Positions 54,864 to 64,000 of a stretch of 64,000 bases of DNA are shown in pieces. The notes under the pieces are model-generated. The model made no database searches. It worked only from the letters and a program-made list of their open reading frames with translations, and was not told the origin of the DNA. The position numbers were made by a program, and so were the translations under genes. Each line of letters opens with the position of its first letter. Within the stretch, counting starts at the first letter, position 1. Where the stretch lies: contig NZ_LN831197.1 of NCBI RefSeq assembly GCF_001375535.1, forward strand, positions 1-64,000, written 5' to 3'. This DNA is from Bacillus niameyensis. Its GTDB lineage: Bacteria; Bacillota; Bacilli; Bacillales; Bacillaceae_C.

Positions 54864-55844
54864 ATGAGCTTAAAGCGAATTTATACAGCAACAGGTATGA
54901 TCATAGGCATTATTGTTCTCGCTATTGTTGCGATGACTTCTTGGTACACAGTAGACGAATCAGATCAGGCTGTAATATTAACTTTTGGAAAAGTTGACCA
55001 AACAGTGACAGATCCAGGGTTACATTTTAAACTGCCATGGCCAATTCAAAATGTAGAAAAATTGCAAGCTGAGACTTTGAAATTAGATTTTGGCTTTTTG
55101 GATGAGGCAGGATCAAAAAGTGAAACAAAGATGATTACTGGTGACGAAAATATTGTATTAGCAGACCTCGTAGTTCAATGGAAAATAACAGATCCTGAAA
55201 AATACTTATTTAATGCCGAAAATCCGGAAGGAATATTGTATAACGCAACATCCGCGTCTTTAAGAAGTATTATCGGAAGTTCAAAAATTGATGATGCGTT
55301 AACGACGGGAAAAGCCGAAATAGAGGGGAATGTCCGTGATCTTCTAACATCATTATTAGATAAATATGATATCGGCATTTCCGTTTTAGCTGTTAATCTG
55401 AAAGATGTTGAATTGCCAAACGAAGAAGTCCGCAGTGCATTTACAGCTGTGACAGATGCTCGTGAGACGATGAATACAAAGATAAATGAAGCGAAAAAAT
55501 ATGAAAACAAACGTATGAATGAAGCTGAAGGGGAAAAGGCTGCAATCAAATCTAATGCTGATGGAGAGAAAGCGGCGCGGATTGAGGAAGCACGTGGTAA
55601 TGTTTCCGTATTTAATTCTCTTTATGAACAATATAAAACAAATCCTGAAATTACGCGTGAACGTCTAACATTGGAGACACTTGAAAAAGTGCTTCCAGGG
55701 GCTGAAATCTATATTATGAATGATGATGGTAATACATTAAAATATTTCCCTATTCGCCCATTAGAGAAAGAAACTACAAAACAAGCAGACACAAACAACA
55801 ATACCCCAGCGCCTAACGACGAAGGAGGGGAAAAGAATGAGTGA
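54864..55844 (+). CDS. hflK: SPFH-domain protein HflK
   Basis: This 326-residue protein has one N-terminal membrane helix (about residues 7-27) and an SPFH/band-7 domain beginning DESDQAVILTFGKVDQTVTDPGLHFKLPWPIQNV, then a coiled coil with Ala/Glu repeats and an Asn/Pro-rich tail. HflK and HflC form a cage around the membrane protease FtsH and limit its access to substrates. It overlaps hflC by eight bases. In B. subtilis this position (between mdh and polA) holds phoPR, which is absent here. Confidence 0.9.
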   Translation: MSLKRIYTATGMIIGIIVLAIVAMTSWYTVDESDQAVILTFGKVDQTVTDPGLHFKLPWPIQNVEKLQAETLKLDFGFLDEAGSKSETKMITGDENIVLADLVVQWKITDPEKYLFNAENPEGILYNATSASLRSIIGSSKIDDALTTGKAEIEGNVRDLLTSLLDKYDIGISVLAVNLKDVELPNEEVRSAFTAVTDARETMNTKINEAKKYENKRMNEAEGEKAAIKSNADGEKAARIEEARGNVSVFNSLYEQYKTNPEITRERLTLETLEKVLPGAEIYIMNDDGNTLKYFPIRPLEKETTKQADTNNNTPAPNDEGGEKNE

Positions 55845-56766
55845 TAAAGTAGTGAATATGGAGAAAAAAACGATCGATCGAGAAGTGCGAAAATACATGA
55901 AGGTCGGAATGTTTTTCATCGGATTGATTGTTTTACTCGTGTTGTTCCTATCTAGCATTTTTATCGTTAGAGAGGGCGAATATAAAGTAGTTCGTCAATT
56001 TCAAGAAGTAGTTCGAGTGGAAAGCGAACCTGGCCTCGCCTTTAAAATTCCGTTTCTCCAAACGGTTTCCACTTTACCAAAATACCAAATGATTTATGAT
56101 GTATCACAAGCAGAAATTAATACGAAAGACAAAAAGCGTATGATTATTGATAACTATGCTGTTTGGAAAATCGACGATCCACGAAAAATGATTTCCAATG
56201 CGAGAACGGTGCTCAATGCTGAATCACGGATGGAAGAGTTTATTTACTCCGTTGTTCGTGCTGAGCTCGGTCAATTAAACTACGCTGAAATCATCAATGA
56301 TGAAAAATCATCGCGGGGAAGTTTAAACGATCAAGTAACAGAAAAAGTGAATGCATTACTTTCTAAAGACGAATATGGGATTACAGTTATTGATGTTCGT
56401 ACAAAACGGACAGATTTACCAGAGGAAAACGAAAACTCAGTATATACTCGAATGGTTTCAGAACGGCAATCTACAGCGCAAGAATACTTATCAAAAGGGG
56501 ATGCCAAGAAAAATGAAATTATGGCAGAAACCGACCGAAAAGTTACTGAAATGCTCTCAATAGCCAAAGCAGACGCAGAAGAAGTCCGCGCTGAAGGAGA
56601 AGGAGAAGCAGCTAAGATTTATAATAAAGCTTTTTCAAAAGATCCAGAATTCTATAATCTATATCGGACATTAGAAACGTATAAGAAAACGATTGGTGAA
56701 GATACTGTGATTGTCATTCCGTCTGACTCACCTTATGCAAGAATTTTAATGGGCTATACAGAATAA
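55837..56766 (+). CDS. hflC: SPFH-domain protein HflC
   Basis: This 309-residue partner of HflK has a membrane helix at about 20-42, the SPFH domain from IVREGEYKVVRQFQEVVRVESEPGLAFKIPF, and a coiled-coil region (EYLSKGDAKKNEIMAETDRKVTEML) ending in PYARILMGYTE. GGAGGGGAAAAGA precedes the ATG within hflK. The pair is translated from one message. Confidence 0.9.
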   Translation: MSDKVVNMEKKTIDREVRKYMKVGMFFIGLIVLLVLFLSSIFIVREGEYKVVRQFQEVVRVESEPGLAFKIPFLQTVSTLPKYQMIYDVSQAEINTKDKKRMIIDNYAVWKIDDPRKMISNARTVLNAESRMEEFIYSVVRAELGQLNYAEIINDEKSSRGSLNDQVTEKVNALLSKDEYGITVIDVRTKRTDLPEENENSVYTRMVSERQSTAQEYLSKGDAKKNEIMAETDRKVTEMLSIAKADAEEVRAEGEGEAAKIYNKAFSKDPEFYNLYRTLETYKKTIGEDTVIVIPSDSPYARILMGYTE

Positions 56767-56774
56767 ATTATTGA

Positions 56775-56810
56775 GAATCCCGCATATCAATGGCTGTGCG
56801 GGATTCTTTA
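56775..56810 (+). terminator. Terminator of hflKC
   Basis: GAATCCCGC and GCGGGATTC form a 9-bp stem followed by TTTATAT. Confidence 0.8.
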
Positions 56811-56930
56811 TATATAACAGAAATACTTCCTACAAGAAAAGCAATCCCCATCATTTTTACTTTCTACGCCCGCATGCTAAAATAGATATATTAAATATTG
56901 GACGAACCTGCTCCACAGGAGGTTTTTTTA

Positions 56931-59561
56931 TTGAAGAAAAGATTAATGTTAATTGACGGTAATAGTATTGCATATCGAGCCTTTTTCGCCTTGCCGCTAT
57001 TGAACAATGATAAAGGAATCCATACAAATGCAATTTACGGATTTACTACTATGTTAATGAAAGTATTAGAAGAGAAAAAGCCAACTCATATACTTGTTGC
57101 TTTTGACGCAGGAAAAACAACATTTCGTCATTCTACTTTTACGGAATACAAGGGTGGCAGACAAAAAACGCCACCTGAACTATCCGAGCAATTTCCATTT
57201 TTGCGCGATCTGCTTGATGCATACGGAATCAAACGCTATGAGCTAGAAAACTATGAAGCAGATGATATTATTGGAACATTAGCTACTAAAGCGGAAAAAG
57301 AAGGCTTTGACGTTCTAATTATTTCTGGTGATAAAGACCTTACGCAACTTAGTACGGAAAAAACAACAGTTGCGATTACACGAAAAGGTATTACAGATAT
57401 TGAAGAATATACTCCTGAACACATTCAAGAGAAATATGGTCTTACAGCAGAGCAAATTATTGATATGAAAGGTTTAATGGGCGACCAATCTGACAATATA
57501 CCTGGAGTACCTGGTGTTGGCGAAAAAACGGCGATCAAATTATTAAAACAATTTCATACATTGGAAAATTTACTTGAACATATTGATGAAGTCAGCGGAA
57601 AAAAATTAAAAGAAAAACTCGCCGAAAATAAAGATCAAGCAGTTATGAGTAAAGATCTAGCCACGATAATGAAGGAAGCACCAGTAGAGATATCTGTAGA
57701 TGATCTCAGTTATGAAGGATATGATCCAACCCAATTATCGGCTGCATTTAGAGAACTTGGTTTTAACTCTTTATTGGACAAACTTGATGGCGTAGAAGAA
57801 ATGGAGATCGATGAAGTAAAGGAGCTTCCTTTTCATATCATTGAAACTATAGATGAAGAAATTCTGACTGATAATACAGCTCTATATGTTGAAGTACTTG
57901 ATGATAATTATCATACTGGGGATATTATTGGACTAGGGCTTGCGAATGAGACTGGAAATTATTATATACCAACAGAAGTAGCGCTAGAATCTGATACATT
58001 TAAACAATGGGCAAATGATTCCTCAAAAAAGAAACGTGTATATGATGCTAAACGTTCGGTTGTGGCACTGAAATGGCGTGGAATTGATTTAAAAGGAATT
58101 GATTTCGATTTATTACTTGTTTCCTATTTATTAAATCCATCTGAATCAACGGAAGATTTTGCTGGTGTTGCGAAGCGCCATCAATATACAGATATTCATT
58201 CAGATGAAGCTATTTTTGGCAAAGGGGCAAAAAGAAAAATTCCTGATGTACAAGAGTTAGCAGAACATCTCGCACGAAAAGCTGTAGGAATTAATGCGTT
58301 ATATGACCGTTGCTTAAAAGAACTAGAAGAAAATGAACAAACAGATCTATTTTATGATCTTGAGTTGCCACTTTCCATGATTTTAGCCAAAATGGAGTAT
58401 ACCGGTGTGAAGGTAGATGTTAACAGGCTTACTGAAATGAAAGAGGAACTAGCTTTACGATTAAATGAGATCGAATTACGAATATATGAACTTGCAGGTG
58501 AAAAATTTAATATTAATTCGCCTAAACAACTAGGGGTTATTCTGTTTGATAAGCTAGGGCTACCTGCTATTAAAAAGACGAAGACCGGCTATTCGACTTC
58601 TGCAGATGTATTGGAAAAATTAGAGCAGGCGCATGAGATTATTCCAGAGATATTAAATTATCGGCAACTTGGAAAACTCCAGTCTACTTACATTGAAGGC
58701 TTGTTAAAAGTTGTTCATAGGGATACAAATAAAGTGCATACACGCTTTAATCAGGCACTTACTTCAACAGGAAGATTAAGTTCAACAGACCCTAACCTTC
58801 AAAACATCCCGATTCGTTTAGAAGAAGGCCGTAGAATTAGACAAGCATTTATACCGTCTGAAGAGGACTGGGTGATCTTTGCAGCCGACTATTCTCAAAT
58901 TGAATTGCGTGTTTTAGCGGAAATCGCACAGGACGAAAATTTGAAGGAAGCCTTTTTACAAGATATGGATATCCATACGAAAACAGCATCAGATGTCTTT
59001 CATGTTCCTGCGGATGAAGTTGATAGTAATATGCGTAGGCACGCAAAAGCAGTTAACTTTGGTATTGTCTATGGCATTAGTGATTACGGCTTATCCCAGA
59101 GCCTTGGAATTACGAGAAAAGAAGCAGGGGAATTTATTGAACGCTACTTACAAAGCTTCCCAGGGGTTAAAAATTATATGGAAGATATTGTCCAAGAAGC
59201 TCGGGAAAAGGGGTATGTATCGACACTTCTCCATCGTAGACGTTATATTCCGGAAGTAACGAGCCGCAATTTTAATATAAGAGGTTTTGGTGAGCGAACT
59301 GCGATGAACACACCCATTCAAGGGAGTGCCGCCGACATCATTAAGAAAGCAATGATTGATATGGCCAAGCGTTTGGAGAAAGAAAACTTACAAACTCGCC
59401 TTTTACTGCAAGTACATGACGAATTAATATTTGAAGCGCCAAAATCAGAAATTGAAACGTTAATAGAACTAGTCCCGGAAGTGATGGAACAGGCTTTACA
59501 ACTAACTGTACCATTAAAAGTTGAATATGCGTACGGACCTACTTGGTTTGATTCAAAATAA
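56931..59561 (+). CDS. polA: DNA polymerase I
   Basis: This 876-residue repair and Okazaki-processing polymerase has a 5' nuclease domain (1-about 300; AYRAFFALP, EADDIIGTLA, GDQSDNIPGVPGVGEKTA), a degenerate 3'-5' exonuclease domain (about 305-465; the DxE motif is replaced by YVEVLDD, so no proofreading, as in other Bacillus) and a polymerase domain with DYSQIELRVLAEIA, NFGIVYGISDYGLS and QVHDELIFEAP. The start is a TTG at 56931, six bases after AGGAGGT; the frame upstream is not used. Confidence 0.95.
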   Translation: MKKRLMLIDGNSIAYRAFFALPLLNNDKGIHTNAIYGFTTMLMKVLEEKKPTHILVAFDAGKTTFRHSTFTEYKGGRQKTPPELSEQFPFLRDLLDAYGIKRYELENYEADDIIGTLATKAEKEGFDVLIISGDKDLTQLSTEKTTVAITRKGITDIEEYTPEHIQEKYGLTAEQIIDMKGLMGDQSDNIPGVPGVGEKTAIKLLKQFHTLENLLEHIDEVSGKKLKEKLAENKDQAVMSKDLATIMKEAPVEISVDDLSYEGYDPTQLSAAFRELGFNSLLDKLDGVEEMEIDEVKELPFHIIETIDEEILTDNTALYVEVLDDNYHTGDIIGLGLANETGNYYIPTEVALESDTFKQWANDSSKKKRVYDAKRSVVALKWRGIDLKGIDFDLLLVSYLLNPSESTEDFAGVAKRHQYTDIHSDEAIFGKGAKRKIPDVQELAEHLARKAVGINALYDRCLKELEENEQTDLFYDLELPLSMILAKMEYTGVKVDVNRLTEMKEELALRLNEIELRIYELAGEKFNINSPKQLGVILFDKLGLPAIKKTKTGYSTSADVLEKLEQAHEIIPEILNYRQLGKLQSTYIEGLLKVVHRDTNKVHTRFNQALTSTGRLSSTDPNLQNIPIRLEEGRRIRQAFIPSEEDWVIFAADYSQIELRVLAEIAQDENLKEAFLQDMDIHTKTASDVFHVPADEVDSNMRRHAKAVNFGIVYGISDYGLSQSLGITRKEAGEFIERYLQSFPGVKNYMEDIVQEAREKGYVSTLLHRRRYIPEVTSRNFNIRGFGERTAMNTPIQGSAADIIKKAMIDMAKRLEKENLQTRLLLQVHDELIFEAPKSEIETLIELVPEVMEQALQLTVPLKVEYAYGPTWFDSK

Positions 59562-59641
59562 GAAAGAATTATTAGCCTCCACTATAAAAGATGGGGGCTA
59601 ATACACATCAAGATAGACTTTATTAAAAATGGGGTGTGGAA

Positions 59642-60475
59642 ATGCCTGAATTACCAGAAGTCGAATCAGTTCGACGGTCATTATTAGAACTTGTCGCGGG
59701 GAAAACTATTCGAAAAGTGGACATAACATGGCCTAAAATTATCAAGCATCCAGTGGAGTATGAGCAATTTCAAGATGCTGTAAAGGGGCAAACGATACAG
59801 GATATTAGTCGAAAGGGCAAATTTCTTTTATTTTTACTCAATGACTATACGCTCGTATCCCACTTAAGGATGGAAGGGAACTACTCCCTTCACAATGAAA
59901 ACGAACTTCCGGATAAACATACGCATGTTGTTTTTCAATTTGAAGATGGGACAGCACTGTTTTATCGTGATGTCCGTAAATTTGGGACAATGCATTTATT
60001 TACAAGAGGTACAGAGTTTTCGGTATTGCCGCTTGCTAAATTAGGCCCAGAACCGTTTGATTCAGATTTTACAGATGACTATTTATTTGAGCGACTCCAA
60101 CGGACAGAGAGAAATATTAAAGCTGTTTTGCTGGACCAAACTATTGTGACAGGACTTGGAAATATTTACGTTGATGAAGTTCTTTTTCGCGCGAAAGTTT
60201 ATCCAGGAAGACGAGCTAACTCCCTTAGTAAAGAAGAGGTATCCAAAATACGAAAGGAAGCGATAGATACGTTGACAGAATCAATTGCCTCCGGGGGAAG
60301 CTCGGTTAATTCGTATATGAATTCCCATGGTATTTCGGGTACGTACCAACAATCTTTATTGGTTTACGGCAGAAAAAATGAATTGTGCCCTAATTGTGGT
60401 ACACCGATAGAAAAAACAAAGCTTGCTGGACGAGGCACCCATTTTTGCCCTGCTTGCCAGCGGAATGGAATATGA
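59642..60475 (+). CDS. mutM: Formamidopyrimidine-DNA glycosylase
   Basis: This 277-residue base-excision enzyme removes 8-oxoguanine and formamidopyrimidines. The catalytic N-terminal proline requires the start at ATG 59642 (MPELPEVESVRR), not two codons earlier at GTG/ATG-like sites. Lys in GKFLLF, the helix-two-turn-helix and a C-terminal zinc finger (CPNCG ... CPACQ) are intact. It follows polA after 80 bases. Confidence 0.95.
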   Translation: MPELPEVESVRRSLLELVAGKTIRKVDITWPKIIKHPVEYEQFQDAVKGQTIQDISRKGKFLLFLLNDYTLVSHLRMEGNYSLHNENELPDKHTHVVFQFEDGTALFYRDVRKFGTMHLFTRGTEFSVLPLAKLGPEPFDSDFTDDYLFERLQRTERNIKAVLLDQTIVTGLGNIYVDEVLFRAKVYPGRRANSLSKEEVSKIRKEAIDTLTESIASGGSSVNSYMNSHGISGTYQQSLLVYGRKNELCPNCGTPIEKTKLAGRGTHFCPACQRNGI

Positions 60476-60565
60476 TCCTTCAAAATTGGGCGGGCGCCTT
60501 TTTAACCGTACCTACATCTTCTTCATATAATGGCTTTATCCATTGTTATAGGGAAGGTGTTATCT

Positions 60566-61210
60566 ATGGGTATGACAATATCACTCCTACTACTAGCTAT
60601 GGCAATCAGCTTAGACAGTTTTAGTACAGGAGTAGTTTATGGCTTAAGGAAAATGAAAATTCCTATAAAATCTATTATCATTATTGCTATATGCACAGCC
60701 ATTTCACTAGGGATTGCAATGTTTGCCGGGCAACTACTTTTGCATGTATTGTCACCAACAATAGCCAATCGAATCGGTGGAGTTATTTTAATAATGATTG
60801 GTGGCTGGGTTGTTTTCCAATTTTTTCGTTCTGAAAGAGCTCATATTGAAAAAGAAGAAGTGGAAGAAAGATTAGTACTTGACTGGGAAATTAAAGCTCT
60901 TGGCATTGTCATTCATATTTTAAAAAAGCCAACACGGGCGGATTTCGACCAGTCTGGTACGATAACAGGAGTAGAAGCACTCCTGCTCGGGGTTGCCTTA
61001 TCACTGGATGCATTTGGAGCAGGAATAGGTGCAGCAATGATCGGTTATTCTCCATTCATGCTTTCTGGTTTGGCAGCTCTCATGAGTGGTGTTTTTTTAA
61101 CAACAGGACTTCATATCGGTAGTTTTTTCTCTAAATCTGCCGGAATACAAAAGTTTGCTTTTATGCCTGGTGTTTTGCTGATTCTAATCGGAATATTAAA
61201 AATGCAGTAA
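60566..61210 (+). CDS. ytaF: Sporulation membrane protein YtaF (MntP-like)
   Basis: This 214-residue protein has six membrane helices with two related halves, each with an Asp motif: AISLDSFSTGVVYGLRKM and ALSLDAFGAGIGAAMIGYSP. That is the MntP/LysE-like exporter design; YtaF is the spore-former branch and its cargo is unknown. A central loop (about 95-140) is hydrophilic. ATG 60566 is six bases after GGAAGGTG. Confidence 0.88.
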   Translation: MGMTISLLLLAMAISLDSFSTGVVYGLRKMKIPIKSIIIIAICTAISLGIAMFAGQLLLHVLSPTIANRIGGVILIMIGGWVVFQFFRSERAHIEKEEVEERLVLDWEIKALGIVIHILKKPTRADFDQSGTITGVEALLLGVALSLDAFGAGIGAAMIGYSPFMLSGLAALMSGVFLTTGLHIGSFFSKSAGIQKFAFMPGVLLILIGILKMQ

Positions 61211-61227
61211 GTAACGAGGTGTTAAGG

Positions 61228-61830
61228 ATGGCCACCGTAATTGGATTAACAGGCGGTATTGCAAGTGGGAAAAGTACCGTCTCCAATATGCTTAAAAAAA
61301 GAGGATTTACCATAGTTGATGCAGATTTAGCCGCAAGAGCAGTTGTTGAACCAGGAGAAAAAGCTTATGAGCAAGTGGTGGTTTCCTTTGGGAGGGATAT
61401 ACTTCACTCCGACGGGTCAATTGATCGTGCTAAATTAGGTTCTATTATTTTCCATGATGAGAATGAAAGGAAGAAATTAAATCAAATTGTTCATCCGGCA
61501 GTCAGAATCAGAATGGAAGAATGGAAGAAAGAAGCCATTGTAGCTGGTAAACAAACGATTATTTACGACATTCCGTTATTATTCGAGAGCAAGCTAACCC
61601 ATTTAGTTAAAAAAACAATTCTTGTGTTCGTAAACGAAGAAACACAGTTACAAAGACTGATGAAAAGAAATAACCTTACTGAGTCTGAGGCGATGGCCAG
61701 AATACAGTCTCAGCTTTCATTAAAAGAGAAGATCAACCTTGCAGATTATGTCATTGATAATAATGGTTCATTGACGCAAACTGAGTTTCAAATAGACGAT
61801 CTTATTATTAATTGGAAATTAAAGCCATAA
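61228..61830 (+). CDS. coaE: Dephospho-CoA kinase
   Basis: This 200-residue enzyme adds the 3'-phosphate in the last step of CoA synthesis. The P-loop is GGIASGKSTVSN, followed by DADLAARAVVEPG and the lid/HPAVR motif IVHPAVRIRM; the YDIPLLFES segment is conserved. GAGGTG lies six bases before ATG 61228. It lies between ytaF and nrdR as in B. subtilis. Confidence 0.95.
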   Translation: MATVIGLTGGIASGKSTVSNMLKKRGFTIVDADLAARAVVEPGEKAYEQVVVSFGRDILHSDGSIDRAKLGSIIFHDENERKKLNQIVHPAVRIRMEEWKKEAIVAGKQTIIYDIPLLFESKLTHLVKKTILVFVNEETQLQRLMKRNNLTESEAMARIQSQLSLKEKINLADYVIDNNGSLTQTEFQIDDLIINWKLKP

Positions 61831-61952
61831 TTGGATCTTTCGATATTCGGAGGCATTTTTTAATGGAAATAAAGATGAAAGAAGGGCATCTTTGTTTTTT
61901 AACATAAAAATATTGTATAATATTGAAAAGAACTATGAACGGAGCTGATAGG

Positions 61953-62408
61953 ATGAGATGCCCGTCTTGTAATCATAATGGTACACGTGTTGTTGATTCC
62001 CGACCTGTTGACGATATTCGATCTATTAGAAGAAGAAGAGAATGTGAGAAATGTTCGTATCGGTTTACTACATTTGAAAGAGTCGAAGAAACTCCGCTCA
62101 TTGTTGTGAAAAAAGAAGGGATTCGTGAAGAATTTAGCCGTGAAAAAATATTGCGTGGTTTAATTCGGGCTTGTGAAAAACGCCCAGTTTCTTTAGATCA
62201 ACTTGACCAGATCACTCATGAAATTGAAAGAGAACTCCGTAATCTTGGTCAAGCTGAAGTGAAGTCAGATTGTATCGGGGAAATGGTTATGGATAAATTA
62301 GCCAGAATAGACGAAGTGGCCTATGTTCGATTTGCCTCTGTTTATCGTCAATTTAAAGATATTAATGTTTTTTTAGATGAATTAAAAGATCTTATTAAAA
62401 AAGATTAA
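61953..62408 (+). CDS. nrdR: Ribonucleotide reductase repressor NrdR
   Basis: This 151-residue repressor has a zinc ribbon (CPSC ... CEKC, with [18 protein letters not shown]) and an ATP-cone (about 48-138) that senses ATP/dATP and controls nrd promoters. ATG 61953 gives MRCPSC; GGAG lies eight bases before it. An in-frame ATG 30 bases upstream lies ahead of that site and is not used. Confidence 0.95.
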   Translation: MRCPSCNHNGTRVVDSRPVDDIRSIRRRRECEKCSYRFTTFERVEETPLIVVKKEGIREEFSREKILRGLIRACEKRPVSLDQLDQITHEIERELRNLGQAEVKSDCIGEMVMDKLARIDEVAYVRFASVYRQFKDINVFLDELKDLIKKD

Positions 62409-62426
62409 TGAAAGTGTGTTTTTGAC

Positions 62427-63836
62427 ATGAAGCCTTATTGGAATGAAATTCAGCCTATTGATTCGTTTTTTGTAAAGACGAATGGGGTTTTACATGAATT
62501 TGACCAAAAAATCATTGATCTTTTATACCAACCATTGATAGGGCCGATAAGTACAAGCCTATATCATACACTCTGGAATAAGGTAGAAAGAAATCGAACA
62601 TGGTCGGAAGAATGGAATCATTATCATTTAATGAACTTTTTCGATTTGAATCTTGAAGAAATCTTTCAGGCACGACTAAAACTAGAAGGTATTGGTTTAC
62701 TTAAAACTTATATAAAAAGTCATGAAAGTGGCCGAACTTTCTTATACGAGATACAGCCTCCATTATCTGCGGAGGATTTTTTTACAGATGGAATGCTAAA
62801 TATATATTTATATCAAAAGCTTGGTCAATCTCAGTTTTTGAAACTAAAGCGATTTTTCACGGATCAAGCATTAGACTTGAATGAATATAAAGAAATGACA
62901 CGTTCTTTTCAGGACGTTTTTTCATCATTAGGCCAGTCCGTTTTAGCAGATACAGATGTCCAATTAGCAAGTGCTGCAGATCAGAATCAAGAATTCATGA
63001 CAAGAAAGGGAGCAAACCCCATCCAAATTGATGGGACGGATTTTGATTTTGACCTTTTATTCACGGGATTATCCGAGATCATGATTCCGCGCAAAGCATT
63101 TACGAAAAGCGTACGCGAAGCGATCTCAAAGCTCTCATATTTGTATTCAGTAAATGCAATTGATATGAAAAACATTGTACTTTCTAGTTTATCTGCAGAT
63201 CAAGAAATAGATATAGATGAACTTAGAAAGGCTGCCCGTGATTGGTACCAAATGGAACATGAAAATCAACTACCTCAATTAGTAGATCGTAAACAGCCGG
63301 TCTTGCACAGAACAATCGAAACTGAACCAAAAACGAAAGAGGACCAGCTAGTATCTTACCTTGAGACTGTATCGCCAAGGCAATTTTTAATTGATTTATC
63401 TGATGGTGGAGAGCCTGCTATATCAGATCTGCGAGTTGTGGAAGATGTTATGTTTCAGCAAAAACTATTACCAGGTGTAACAAATGTCCTTATTCATTAT
63501 GTAATGCTGAGAACGGACATGAAGCTTTCGAAAAGTTATATAGCAAAAATTGCCTCACATTGGTCACGAAAAAAAATAAAAACAGTTCGCGAAGCAATGG
63601 ATCTAGCTAAAAGTGAACACCGTCAATACCAAGAATGGGCAAGTGATAAAAAGACATCCACTACAAAAAGAAACCAGCCAATCCGAACGGAGAAACTACC
63701 AGATTGGTTTACCGAACCGGAGGAACAACAAGAGGTCGTTTTTAATGAAGAACAAGAGGCAAAACGTCGAAGGTTAGAAGCGATTCAACAAAAGTACCGT
63801 GAAAATGGAGGTGAAAAAGGTGGAGCGGATAAATAA
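62427..63836 (+). CDS. dnaB: Replication initiation and membrane attachment protein DnaB
   Basis: This 469-residue protein is the Gram-positive DnaB, not the helicase. It helps DnaI load the helicase at oriC and restart sites. It starts MKPYWNEIQPIDSFFVKTNG, with DnaB/DnaD-type helical domains and the DDBH2 region near residue 300-400 (VTNVLIHYVMLRTDMKLSKSYIAKIASHWSRKKIKT). The C-terminus is charged and unstructured. It is coupled to dnaI, whose start lies within its end. The ribosome site is weak. Confidence 0.93.
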   Translation: MKPYWNEIQPIDSFFVKTNGVLHEFDQKIIDLLYQPLIGPISTSLYHTLWNKVERNRTWSEEWNHYHLMNFFDLNLEEIFQARLKLEGIGLLKTYIKSHESGRTFLYEIQPPLSAEDFFTDGMLNIYLYQKLGQSQFLKLKRFFTDQALDLNEYKEMTRSFQDVFSSLGQSVLADTDVQLASAADQNQEFMTRKGANPIQIDGTDFDFDLLFTGLSEIMIPRKAFTKSVREAISKLSYLYSVNAIDMKNIVLSSLSADQEIDIDELRKAARDWYQMEHENQLPQLVDRKQPVLHRTIETEPKTKEDQLVSYLETVSPRQFLIDLSDGGEPAISDLRVVEDVMFQQKLLPGVTNVLIHYVMLRTDMKLSKSYIAKIASHWSRKKIKTVREAMDLAKSEHRQYQEWASDKKTSTTKRNQPIRTEKLPDWFTEPEEQQEVVFNEEQEAKRRRLEAIQQKYRENGGEKGGADK

Positions 63837-64000
63837 AACTCTTAACAAAATGACCCGTTCATCCAATTTTCAGAAACGGTATGATCAAATGAAAATGGAT
63901 GTATTATCAAACTCCGATGTCCAATCTTTTTTACTAGAAAATCAAAATGAGCTAACGGAACAAATGATTGAACAAAATTTAATGAAATTACATGAGTACG
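63820..64000 (+). CDS. dnaI: Primosomal protein DnaI, N-terminal part (cut by window end)
   Basis: Only the first 60 residues are in the window: MERINKTLNKM, then NFQKRYDQMKMDVLSNSDVQSFL and MIEQNLMKLHEY. This matches the N-terminal helicase-binding domain of DnaI, the helicase loader; the AAA+ domain lies outside. The start is a GTG at 63820, six bases after GGAGGTG, inside the 3' end of dnaB. Confidence 0.85.
   Translation, partial: MERINKTLNKMTRSSNFQKRYDQMKMDVLSNSDVQSFLLENQNELTEQMIEQNLMKLHEY

Noticed and set aside
56771-56956. 61-codon frame between hflC and polA
   Set aside because: It runs through the hflKC terminator and has no ribosome site.

Overview
The window is a stretch of chromosome from a low-GC, endospore-forming Bacillaceae. 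The evidence is the gene content (sspA, gerW/ytfJ, ytrH, ytrI, ytvI and ytaF homologues, SppA, EzrA, DnaB-DnaI) and a gene order that follows the Bacillus subtilis segment from rpsD to dnaI almost gene for gene. It is not B. subtilis: proteins are diverged, several small genes differ, and families of dispersed palindromic repeats occupy the gaps. No tRNA, rRNA, CRISPR array, prophage or intact insertion sequence was seen.

Layout. 1-7.0 kb is the least canonical left flank: tandem repeats, a TerC-type Mn exporter behind a Mn riboswitch, a two-component system, then a membrane-anchored polysaccharide deacetylase and a cell-wall amidase, ending at rpsD on the minus strand. 7.7-24.3 kb holds dgcP, fRMsr, refZ, a YcxB-like protein, ezrA, the nifZ-thiI tRNA-thiolation pair, sspA, nadK, sppA-yteJ, ytfI-gerW, tpx, ytxK-ackA-ecsC-like-moaB. 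24.3-26.3 kb, between moaB and argG, is a small accessory insert: a 5'-truncated Nudix gene, a ClbS/DfsB-like protein and a 59-residue membrane protein, with two GC-rich foldback elements. 26.4-38 kb holds argGH, ald, an M24 peptidase, ytkL, ytoI, ytpI, nrnA and ytrH-ytrI. 38.2-54.6 kb is a central-metabolism block: dnaE, malic enzyme, a GntR regulator, accDA, pfkA-pyk, fxsA, ytvI, ytwI, citZ-icd-mdh. 54.6-64 kb has hflK-hflC where B. subtilis carries phoPR, then polA-mutM-ytaF-coaE-nrdR-dnaB-dnaI (cut by the window end).

How it fits together. The 45.6-54.6 kb genes link glycolysis (pfkA, pyk) to the TCA cycle (citZ, icd, mdh), with malic enzyme and acetyl-CoA carboxylase feeding fatty-acid synthesis. 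polA, mutM, dnaB, dnaI, dnaE and nrdR serve DNA replication and repair. The two-component system and the deacetylase gene share a similar T/C-rich repeat upstream of TATACT -10 boxes, so the kinase may control cell-wall modification.

Most of the window is ordinary core genome. The most worthwhile oddities are a Tpx lacking its resolving cysteine, the shared box of the two-component/deacetylase locus, structured leaders with no family I recognise (1.4 kb, and 41.6 kb before the malic enzyme gene), a Shine-Dalgarno sequence buried in a perfect 12-bp stem (34.0 kb), the phoPR-to-hflKC replacement, and a structured repeat resembling IS200/IS605 right ends. No convincing wholly new multi-gene system was found.
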